From assembly GCA_963705635.1 (NCBI GenBank), contig CAVPKH010000004.1, positions 868,001-932,000 on the forward strand: a stretch of DNA of 64,000 bases, written 5' to 3'. Position numbers and translations under genes: made by a program. This DNA is from VRUE01 sp963705635 (GTDB lineage Bacteria; Actinomycetota; Thermoleophilia; Solirubrobacterales; 70-9). The notes beneath the pieces are model-generated. The model did no database searches. It worked only from the letters and a program-made list of their open reading frames with translations, and was not told the DNA's origin. The stretch's first letter is position 1. Every line of letters starts with the position of its first letter. Positions 43,307 to 50,193 of this stretch are shown piece by piece.

Positions 43307-45325
43307 CTACTGCAACAGCGCGCGCAGGGCTGGTTCGTCGATGATCTCGGTCTCCAGCTTCTCGGCTTTGGCCAGCTTGGAGCCGGGGTTCTCGCCAGCG
43401 ACCACGTAGTCGGTTTTCTTCGACACCGAGTTGACCACCTTGCCGCCGGCGGCCTTGATCAGCGCCGCCGCCTCCTCGCGGGTGAGCTCGGGGAAGGTGC
43501 CAGTGAGGACGAGGGTCTTCCCCTCCAGCGGGCCGCCCGTCGCCCGCCTTTCCGAGGCGTCCTGCTCGAGGCGCAGGCCCTTCTCGCGCAGCTTCTCAAC
43601 CAGCTCCCAGGTGCGCTCGTCGGCCAGTGACTCGGCGATCTGCACGGCCATGATCGGCCCCACCCCCTCGACCTCCTCGATCAGCTCGGGATCGGCGGCG
43701 TGCAGGGCGTCGATCGAGCCAAAGTGGTCGGCCAGGGCCTCGGCGGTGACGTAGCCGACCCCGGGCAGGCCGAGTGCGTAGAGGAGGCGCTTGAAGGGGC
43801 GGGAGCGCGAGGCGTCGATCGCCGCCAGCAGGTTGCGGATCGAGACCTCGCCGAAGCCATCGAGCCCGGTCAGCCGCTCTTCTTTGAGCTCGTAGATATC
43901 GGCAACGTCCTCAATCAGCCCTTCCTGCAGGAACCGCATCGCCTGCTTCTCGCCCAGGCCGTCGATGTCCATCGCGCCTTTGCTGACGAAGTGCTTGACG
44001 TGCTGGAAGGACTGGCCGGGACAGCCGGCGCGGTTGGGGCAGATCGAGAAGACGGCGTCCTCGCGCTTCTCGACCGGGGTGCCGCAGGCCGGGCATTTCT
44101 TCGGCGGCTTGACGCGGCGCGTTCCCTTGCGGCGACGCTGAATCAAGGGCGAGACCACCTGTGGGATGACGTCGCCGGCGCGCATCACGACCACCTCGTC
44201 GCCGAGGCGGACGTCCTTGCGGGCCAGGTCCTCCTCGTTGTGCAGGGTGGCGGTGGAGACGGTGACGCCGCCGACGTGGACCGGCTCCAGCATTGCGAAG
44301 GGGACGAGGTGACCGGTGCGGCCGACGTTCCAGATCACGTCGAGCAGCTTGGTCGTCGCCGTCGTCGGCGCGAACTTCCAGGCGATCGCCCAGCGCGGCT
44401 CGCGGCCGACGACGCCAAGCTCGCGCCAGAGCGCCCGCTCGTCGACCTTGACGACGACGCCGTCGATCTCGTAGTCGAGCTCGTCGCGGCGCTCCTCCCA
44501 CCAGCGGCAGCGCTTGACCACCGACTCGATTCCGCCGTGGTGCTCGCTGTCCGGATTGACCTTGAAGCCGCGCTCGCGCAGCCACTCGACCTCCTCGAAG
44601 TGGGTGGCGAGATCGAGGCCCCGGGTCGCGCCGATGCCGTAGCACCAGACCGATAGCGGTCGCTGCGCCGCCAGGGCGGGATCGAGCTGCCTGATCGAGC
44701 CCGCCGCCGAGTTGCGAGGGTTGGCGAAGGTCGATTCGCCCGCCTCGGCACGGCGCTCGTTCAGCGCCTTGAAGTCGGCGATCGGCAGGTAGACCTCACC
44801 CCGCACCTCGACCAGCGGCGGCGCGTCCTCGATGCCCAGCGGGATCGCCCCGATCGTGCGCAGGTTCTGCGTCACGTCCTCTCCGACCCTGCCGTCGCCG
44901 CGGGTGGCGCCGCGGATGAAGACCCCGTCCTCATAGGTCAGCGAGATCGCCAGGCCGTCGATCTTCGGCTCGGTCGTGTAGCTGAACTCCGCGGCGCTGA
45001 TGTCGAGGCGCTTGAGGTGGTTGCCGATGCGGGTCTCCCAGGCGCGCAGCTCCTCCTCGTTGCGGGCGTTGGCGAGCGAGAGCATCGGCTCGGCGTGCTC
45101 GACCTGATCGAAGCGATCGAGCGGCGGCGCGCCGACGCGCTGGGTCGGCGAATCGGGCCTGCGCAGCTGCGGGTTGTCGGCCTCGATCGCGCGCAGCTCG
45201 TCGAGCAGCGCGTCGTACTCGTCGTCACCGATGGTCGGGTCGTCGAGGACGTAGTAGCTGCGGTTGTGCTGCGCCAGCTCGCGCCGCAGCTCCGCGGCGC
45301 GCCGCTCGTCGGACGAAGCGCTCAC
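43307..45325 (-). CDS. ligA: NAD-dependent DNA ligase
   Basis: 672 residues, usual size. AMP-binding lysine in EPKIDGLAISL (about 118-128), the OB-fold, four-cysteine zinc finger (CPACG...CPNRAGC), HhH repeats and a C-terminal BRCT domain (LEGKTLVLTGTFPELTREE) are all present. It seals nicks during replication and repair. Its GTG overlaps the surE stop (GTGA). Confidence 0.97.
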   Translation of the reverse strand: MSASSDERRAAELRRELAQHNRSYYVLDDPTIGDDEYDALLDELRAIEADNPQLRRPDSPTQRVGAPPLDRFDQVEHAEPMLSLANARNEEELRAWETRIGNHLKRLDISAAEFSYTTEPKIDGLAISLTYEDGVFIRGATRGDGRVGEDVTQNLRTIGAIPLGIEDAPPLVEVRGEVYLPIADFKALNERRAEAGESTFANPRNSAAGSIRQLDPALAAQRPLSVWCYGIGATRGLDLATHFEEVEWLRERGFKVNPDSEHHGGIESVVKRCRWWEERRDELDYEIDGVVVKVDERALWRELGVVGREPRWAIAWKFAPTTATTKLLDVIWNVGRTGHLVPFAMLEPVHVGGVTVSTATLHNEEDLARKDVRLGDEVVVMRAGDVIPQVVSPLIQRRRKGTRRVKPPKKCPACGTPVEKREDAVFSICPNRAGCPGQSFQHVKHFVSKGAMDIDGLGEKQAMRFLQEGLIEDVADIYELKEERLTGLDGFGEVSIRNLLAAIDASRSRPFKRLLYALGLPGVGYVTAEALADHFGSIDALHAADPELIEEVEGVGPIMAVQIAESLADERTWELVEKLREKGLRLEQDASERRATGGPLEGKTLVLTGTFPELTREEAAALIKAAGGKVVNSVSKKTDYVVAGENPGSKLAKAEKLETEIIDEPALRALLQ

Positions 45326-46131
45326 ACCGAGGTCGGGGCGCTCGCCGCCAGCATCTCCTCGAAGCCCCAGCCCCGCAGGCGGTCAAGCCCACCGTGGTCG
45401 GTGAGGTCGAAGTGGATCGGCGTCACCGAGATGCGGCCCTGGGCAACGGCGTTGAGATCGGTACCGTCGATCTCCTCGTAGCCCGGCTGCCAGCCGTAGA
45501 TCTCGTAGTGGCGCCGGCCATCCTCTTCGCCGACCAGCTTCAGCTCGTCGTTGTAGATCCGCTTGCCGAGCTTGGTCACTTCAATCCCCTTCGGCTCGCC
45601 GGCGGGGCAGTTGACGTTGATCAGCGTTGCCTCCGGCATCGGCTCGGCGATCAGGCGCCGCACCAGCTCGGCGGTGAAGGGCGCCACGGCGCCGAAGTCG
45701 AAGCGGCCGCTGACGTAGCCCATGCCGCCGCCGGAGGACTGCTGGGACACAGCCACGGCGGGGATGCCGAGCACGATTCCCTCGAAGGCGGCGGCAACCG
45801 TGCCCGAATAGGTGATGTCGTCGCCGAGGTTGGCGCCGTGGTTGATTCCGGAGACGATCAGGTCGGGGCGGTGGCCGACCAGCCCCAGCTCGGCGAAGCG
45901 CACGCAATCGACCGGCGTCCCGGTGGTCGCGTACCCCTTGTCGCCGTCGCCGAACTCGACCTCCTCGACCGAGAGCGGTGACCGCGTCGTGATGCTGCGC
46001 GCCGTCGCGCTGCGGTTCGAGTCGGGCGCAACCACGTCGACCTCGACCCCCTCGATCTCACGCAGGGCCCGCCGCGCCGCCTGCAGGCCGGGGGCGGTGA
46101 TGCCATCGTCGTTGGTCAAGAGGACGCGCAC
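45322..46131 (-). CDS. surE: 5'/3'-nucleotidase SurE
   Basis: 269 residues. The metal site TNDDG near the N-terminus, SGINHGANLGDDITYSGTV and the conserved Asn NRSATARS are SurE landmarks. It dephosphorylates nucleoside monophosphates. I place the start at GTG 46131, 8 nt after TAGAAT; the frame continues upstream without conserved sequence. It is coupled to ligA and divergent from truA. Confidence 0.93.
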   Translation of the reverse strand: MRVLLTNDDGITAPGLQAARRALREIEGVEVDVVAPDSNRSATARSITTRSPLSVEEVEFGDGDKGYATTGTPVDCVRFAELGLVGHRPDLIVSGINHGANLGDDITYSGTVAAAFEGIVLGIPAVAVSQQSSGGGMGYVSGRFDFGAVAPFTAELVRRLIAEPMPEATLINVNCPAGEPKGIEVTKLGKRIYNDELKLVGEEDGRRHYEIYGWQPGYEEIDGTDLNAVAQGRISVTPIHFDLTDHGGLDRLRGWGFEEMLAASAPTSV

Positions 46132-46139
46132 GACCACCG

Positions 46140-46145
46140 ATTCTA
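46140..46145 (-). promoter_or_regulatory. -10 box (TAGAAT) of surE-ligA
   Basis: On the minus strand TAGAAT lies 8 nt before GTG 46131. CATACT on the plus strand (46163-46168) is the matching candidate for truA. Confidence 0.42.
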
Positions 46146-46175
46146 GGTGGGCCGTCACCGGGCATACTGCGCGCC

Positions 46176-46916
46176 GTGACAACGGTGCGCCTGGACATCG
46201 AATACGACGGGACCGGATTCCGCGGCTGGGCACGGCAAGAGGGCCTGCGAACGGTCCAGAGCGAGCTCGAGTCCGCGCTGGCGACGGTGCTGCGCGAGCC
46301 GATCGAGCTGACCGTCGCCGGGCGCACCGACACGGGGGTTCACGCCCGCGGCCAGGTGGCGAGCTTCGAGACGGCCGGAGAGGTCCCGCAGGAGCTGGCA
46401 TGGCGACTCAACGGACTCAGCGCCAACGACGTCACCGTCACCGCCGCGACCCCGGCGGCCGACGGCTTCGACGCCCGCGCCGACGCCCTCTCCCGCACCT
46501 ACCGCTACCGCATCCTCGCCCGCAGGTCGTCCAGCCCCTTCGAGCAGAACCGCGCCCTCTGGTGGCGGCACCGCATCGACCGCGAAGCCCTCGATGCCTG
46601 CGCAGCGGCCCTCCTCGGCGCCCACGACTTCACCGCCTTCACCCCGACCCAAACCGACCACGTCCACTTCGACCGCAAGATCTTCGCCGCCGGCTGGGAA
46701 TCGACCGGCGACGTCATCAGCTTCAACATCACCGCGGACGCCTTCATGCGAAACATGGTCCGCATCCTCGTCGGCACCCAGCTCGACGTAGCCAGCGGCC
46801 GCCGAACCCTGGAAAGCTTTAAGCAGCTTCTACGCGGCGCTTCCCGCCCGGAAGCAGGCGACACAGCTCCACCCCACGGCCTGTATCTCGAATCCGTCTC
46901 ATACGACCCAAGCTGA
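46176..46916 (+). CDS. truA: tRNA pseudouridine synthase A
   Basis: 246 residues. RTDTGVHARGQVASF contains the catalytic aspartate of TruA (pseudouridine at tRNA 38-40). DYDGT-like EYDGTGFRGWA opens the protein, and FMRNMVRILVGT is the second signature. GTG start, with CATACT 7 nt upstream. It is separated from rplQ, a frequent partner, by opposite orientation and a large inverted repeat. Confidence 0.94.
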   Translation: MTTVRLDIEYDGTGFRGWARQEGLRTVQSELESALATVLREPIELTVAGRTDTGVHARGQVASFETAGEVPQELAWRLNGLSANDVTVTAATPAADGFDARADALSRTYRYRILARRSSSPFEQNRALWWRHRIDREALDACAAALLGAHDFTAFTPTQTDHVHFDRKIFAAGWESTGDVISFNITADAFMRNMVRILVGTQLDVASGRRTLESFKQLLRGASRPEAGDTAPPHGLYLESVSYDPS

Positions 46917-46932
46917 CCAGCGGGAGCCGCTT

Positions 46933-47039
46933 GCGTCGGGGACGAGCGGGGCATCTCCCGGGCTGGCGGATACTCAAAATGACGCGCTAATTAGCGCGTC
47001 ATTTGTCAGAACGGGAGATGCCCCGCTCGTCCCCGACGC
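46933..47039. terminator. Nested giant inverted repeat between truA and rplQ
   Basis: Outer arms 46933-46960 and 47012-47039 are perfect over 28 bp. They enclose a separate perfect 28-bp palindrome at 46977-47004. The right outer arm touches the rplQ TAG (47039-47041). It probably ends the long ribosomal transcript. Confidence 0.75.
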
Positions 47040-47392
47040 TAGACCAGCTCGAGATAGACCATCTCAGTCGAGTCCGAACGCCTCGGACCCAACTTGACGA
47101 TCCGGGTGTAGCCACCCGGCCGCTCCACGTAGCGCGGCGCGACCTCCTCGAACAGCTTGTGCACGATGAACTTGTCGTTGTGCAGCGTCGCCAGCGCCTG
47201 CCGCCGGGCGTGCAGCCCGCCGCGCTTGGCGAGTGTGATCAGCTGCTCGACCTCGGGCTTGACCGCCTTGGCCTTGGCCTGGCTGGTCTTGATCCGTTCG
47301 TGCTCGATCAGCTGCTTGGAAAGGTTCGAGAGCAGGGCCTCGCGATGCGCCGCGTCGCGGCTCAGCTTGTTGCGCTTCTTGCGGTGACGCAT
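47039..47392 (-). CDS. rplQ: 50S ribosomal protein L17
   Basis: 117 residues. MRHRKKRNKLSRDAAHREALL and ARRQALATLHNDKFIVHKLF are L17-specific. Last gene of the alpha block, 19 bp after rpoA. It helps line the exit-tunnel region of the large subunit. The C-terminus (MVYLELV) is short and its stop meets a giant hairpin. Confidence 0.96.
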   Translation of the reverse strand: MRHRKKRNKLSRDAAHREALLSNLSKQLIEHERIKTSQAKAKAVKPEVEQLITLAKRGGLHARRQALATLHNDKFIVHKLFEEVAPRYVERPGGYTRIVKLGPRRSDSTEMVYLELV

Positions 47393-47411
47393 CGCTGGAT
47401 CAGCTCCCCGC

Positions 47412-48392
47412 TCAGTCTCCCTGAAGGTCGAGGCCGCGTGCGTGCAGGGTCTCGATCACTTCCTCGATCGACTTCGAGCCGAAGTTGGGAATCGCGTTCA
47501 GCTCCGAGCGCGTCTTGCGCACCAGGTCACCGACCGTCTGCACCCCCGCCCGCTTCAGGCAGTTGTAGGAGCGGACGCCGAGCTCGAGCTCCTCGATCAG
47601 GATCTCGTCGAGGCCGTTGTTGCTGGCGACGCCGTCGCCGATTGGCCCCGGCAGAACGTCGGGAGAGTGGGTTGCGACCGGCTCACGCGCGGTCAGCTCC
47701 TCGACCCGGTCGGCGTCGGTGAAGATCGCCAGGCTCTTGATCAGGATCTCGGAGGCCTCACGCAGCGCTGCGCCTGGCTCGATCGAGCCGTCGGTCTCGA
47801 GGTCGAGCGTCAGCTTGTCGAAATCGGTCCGCTGTCCGACGCGAGCCGTCGCCACCGCGTAGGAAGCGCGGCGGATCGGCGAGAAGATCGAGTCGATCGG
47901 GATCACGCCGATCGGCTGCTCGTCGGACTTGTTCTCTTCGGCCGGTGAGTAGCCGCGGCCACGGCCGATCGTCAGGTAGATCTCGAGCTTGGTTTTCTTC
48001 TCGAGGGTTGCGATCGGCGCCTCGGGGTTGAGGATCTCGACGCCGGAGGGCAGGTCGATGTCCTTCGCCCTCACCTCGCCGGGGCCGGTGGCGACCAGCG
48101 GCGCCTCGACCTCGTCGGCATCGGTGTGCATGCGGACGACGAGATCCTTGAGGTTGAGGACGATGTCGGTGACGTCCTCCTTGACGCCGGGCACAGTGGA
48201 GAACTCGTGCGCGACGCCCTCGATGCGGACGCTGGTTACCGCGGCGCCGCCCAGGGAGGACAGCAGGACGCGGCGGAGGCTGTTGCCGAAGGTGTAGCCG
48301 AAACCCTTGTCGAGAGGCTCGACGGTGAAGGTGCCGCGGCGATCGTCCACCTTCTCTGAGGTGATGCGAGGGACCTGGAAGTCAGTGGTCAT
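47412..48392 (-). CDS. rpoA: RNA polymerase subunit alpha
   Basis: 326 residues. The N-terminal assembly domain (PLDKGFGYTFGNSLRRVLLSSLGGAAVTS) is followed by an alpha-CTD (LGVRSYNCLKRAGVQTVGDLVRK, FGSKSIEEVIETL) that contacts UP elements and activators. It lies after rpsD, 38 bp gap, as usual for this operon. Confidence 0.97.
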   Translation of the reverse strand: MTTDFQVPRITSEKVDDRRGTFTVEPLDKGFGYTFGNSLRRVLLSSLGGAAVTSVRIEGVAHEFSTVPGVKEDVTDIVLNLKDLVVRMHTDADEVEAPLVATGPGEVRAKDIDLPSGVEILNPEAPIATLEKKTKLEIYLTIGRGRGYSPAEENKSDEQPIGVIPIDSIFSPIRRASYAVATARVGQRTDFDKLTLDLETDGSIEPGAALREASEILIKSLAIFTDADRVEELTAREPVATHSPDVLPGPIGDGVASNNGLDEILIEELELGVRSYNCLKRAGVQTVGDLVRKTRSELNAIPNFGSKSIEEVIETLHARGLDLQGD

Positions 48393-48430
48393 GAGTTCCT
48401 TGCGTATGCGTGTTCAGAAACAGAATCCGG

Positions 48431-49051
48431 TTACTTGGAGTACAGCTCGACGATCAACTGCTCCTGCACCGGAGCCGAGATCTCCGCGCGCTCTGGATAG
48501 CGCAGGACCTTGGCGGTAAGGGCATCGTGGTCGGCCTGCAGCCAGGCCGGCACGGTGGAGACGAGCTCTGTCGCCTTGCGAATCGTGTCGCCGGCAGCCG
48601 AGCTCGACTTGATCGAGATCACGTCCTCGGGACGGACCTGGTAGGAGGGGATGTCAACGCGACGGCCGTTGATCAGCCAGTGGCCGTGGCGAATCAGCTG
48701 GCGCGCCTGGCGCCGTGAAGCGGCGAAGCCGAGGCGGACCAGCACGTTGTCGAAGCGCGACTCGAGCAGGCGCAGGAGGTTCTCGCCGGTAACCCCCTCT
48801 TGGCGCGAAGCTTTGTCGTAATAGGCGCGGAACTGTTTCTCCAGCACCTGGTAGTAGCGGCGCGTCTTCTGCTTCTCGCGCAGCTGCACCCGGTACTCGG
48901 ACTGGCGCATGCGGCCACGGCCGTGCTCGCCGGGCGGATAGGAGCGACGCTCGACCCCGCACTTGTCGGTGAAGCAGCGCTCGCCCTTGAGGAAGAGCTT
49001 CTGGCCCTCGCGGCGGCACTGCTTGCACTGCGGTGAGGTATCGCGGGCCAC
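48431..49051 (-). CDS. rpsD: 30S ribosomal protein S4
   Basis: 206 residues. The N-terminus has four cysteines (C9, C12, C26, C31), so this is the zinc-binding form. The S4 RNA-binding domain follows (RLDNVLVRLGFA-like SRFDNVLVRLGFAASRRQARQLIRHGHW). S4 commonly represses its own operon; no leader structure was checked in detail here. It overlaps rpsK by 1 bp. Confidence 0.96.
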   Translation of the reverse strand: MARDTSPQCKQCRREGQKLFLKGERCFTDKCGVERRSYPPGEHGRGRMRQSEYRVQLREKQKTRRYYQVLEKQFRAYYDKASRQEGVTGENLLRLLESRFDNVLVRLGFAASRRQARQLIRHGHWLINGRRVDIPSYQVRPEDVISIKSSSAAGDTIRKATELVSTVPAWLQADHDALTAKVLRYPERAEISAPVQEQLIVELYSK

Positions 49052-49452
49052 TAGACGCGCCTCCGCTTCTTCGGCCGGCAGCCGTTGTGGGCCTGCGGCG
49101 AGACGTCCTTGACGGTGGTGACGTCGAGGCCCGCGGCCTGCAGCGACCGGATTGCCGTCTCGCGGCCGGAGCCGGCGCCCTTGGCGAAGACCTCGACCTT
49201 CTCGAGGCCGTGTTCCATGCCCTTCTTGGCGGCGGCGTCGGCGGTCACCTGGGCGGCGAAAGGGGTCGACTTGCGCGAGCCTTTGAATCCGGCCGAGCCG
49301 GCCGACTCCCAGGCAATCACGTTGCCGTCGGTGTCGGTCAGGGTGACGATCGTATTGTTGAAGGAAGTCTTGATGTGCGCCTGCCCGTAGGTGACGTTCT
49401 TCTTGACGCGGCGCCGTGAGCGCCCTTTGGCGGGTTTTTTGGCTGCGGCCAT
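49051..49452 (-). CDS. rpsK: 30S ribosomal protein S11
   Basis: 133 residues. AHIKTSFNNTIVTLTDTDGN and the C-terminal NGCRPKKRRRV are S11 hallmarks. N-terminal basic extension (AAAKKPAKGRSRRRVKKN). It lies 9 bp after rpsM. Confidence 0.97.
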   Translation of the reverse strand: MAAAKKPAKGRSRRRVKKNVTYGQAHIKTSFNNTIVTLTDTDGNVIAWESAGSAGFKGSRKSTPFAAQVTADAAAKKGMEHGLEKVEVFAKGAGSGRETAIRSLQAAGLDVTTVKDVSPQAHNGCRPKKRRRV

Positions 49453-49461
49453 TTGGGTCCC

Positions 49462-49845
49462 CTACTTCGCCGACGGCGCCTTGCGCTTGCCGGCGACGCT
49501 CATCCGGCGCGGGCCCTTGCGGCCACGCGCGTTGGTCTTGGTCCGCTGACCGCGAACCGGGAGGCCGCGGCGGTGGCGCAGGCCCCGGTAGGAGCCAATC
49601 TCCATCAGCCGTTTGACGTCCTGGGAGCGCTCGCGGCGCAGGTCGCCCTCGACCTCGCGCTGCTCGACCGCCTCGCGCAGGCGCATGACCTCGTCCTCCG
49701 TCAAGTCTTTGACCATGGTGTTGGGATCGACCTTTGCCTCGGCGAGGATCTTCTGAGCCGTGGAGCGCCCGATCCCGTAGATGTAGGTGAGCCCGATTTC
49801 GACGCGCTTGCCGACCGGGACGTTGACTCCTGCGATACGTGCCAT
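49462..49845 (-). CDS. rpsM: 30S ribosomal protein S13
   Basis: 127 residues. ARIAGVNVPVGKRVEIGLTYIYGIGRSTA and the C-terminal GQRTKTNARGRKGP are S13-specific. It sits at the head of the 30S where it touches tRNA. It is 10 bp downstream of rpmJ. Confidence 0.97.
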   Translation of the reverse strand: MARIAGVNVPVGKRVEIGLTYIYGIGRSTAQKILAEAKVDPNTMVKDLTEDEVMRLREAVEQREVEGDLRRERSQDVKRLMEIGSYRGLRHRRGLPVRGQRTKTNARGRKGPRRMSVAGKRKAPSAK

Positions 49846-49855
49846 AGCTCCGCCC

Positions 49856-49969
49856 CTAGCCCTGACGCTGCTTGTGGCGCGGGTTCTGACAGATCACCAA
49901 GACCGCGCCGTGGCGGCGGATGATCTTGCACTTTTCGCACATCGGCTTTACGGAAGCTCGAACCTTCAT
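49856..49969 (-). CDS. rpmJ: 50S ribosomal protein L36
   Basis: 37 residues, too short for most gene finders. KVRASVKPMCEKCKIIRR and CQNPRHKQRQG give the C/C/C/H zinc knuckle of the zinc-binding form. It normally follows infA; here the gene upstream is a penicillin-acylase-type hydrolase, and a strong hairpin and ~130-nt leader precede the ATG. Confidence 0.95.
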   Translation of the reverse strand: MKVRASVKPMCEKCKIIRRHGAVLVICQNPRHKQRQG

Positions 49970-50099
49970 TGCTCCGGTCTTTGTATCGAATACAGGACTC
50001 CCGCCAAGCCCCAGGAGTTGGGCGGCAGGCACTAACTCTGGCCCACTTGGGCCGACCGGGAAAGATAGCAGGGGCGCGGGGTCGGAGCGTAGTGGGTGG
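49970..50099 (-). promoter_or_regulatory. Structured leader and probable promoter region of rpmJ-rplQ
   Basis: The upstream hairpin would isolate this operon, so a promoter is expected here. I see an inverted repeat TGTAT-CGA-ATACA (49982-49994), a palindrome GCCCACTTGGGC (50041-50052) and a GAGTT/AACTC stem. No clean -35/-10 pair is evident. Confidence 0.35.
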
Positions 50100-50175
50100 G
50101 AGGCGGGAGGCACCCCTCCCAAAACGCGCGGCAGGAGCCGCGCTTGAGTGTTTTGGGAGGGGTGCCTCCCGCCTC
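50100..50175 (-). terminator. 26-bp perfect hairpin after the acylase gene
   Basis: Arms 50100-50125 and 50150-50175 are exact. The interior adds GCGCGGC/GCCGCGC (50126-50132 with 50137-50143), so almost the whole 76 bp is paired. The first downstream bases are GGAG rather than U. A second small stem lies at the acylase stop. Confidence 0.72.
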
Positions 50176-50193
50176 TTCTTAGGCCCCCGCCCC

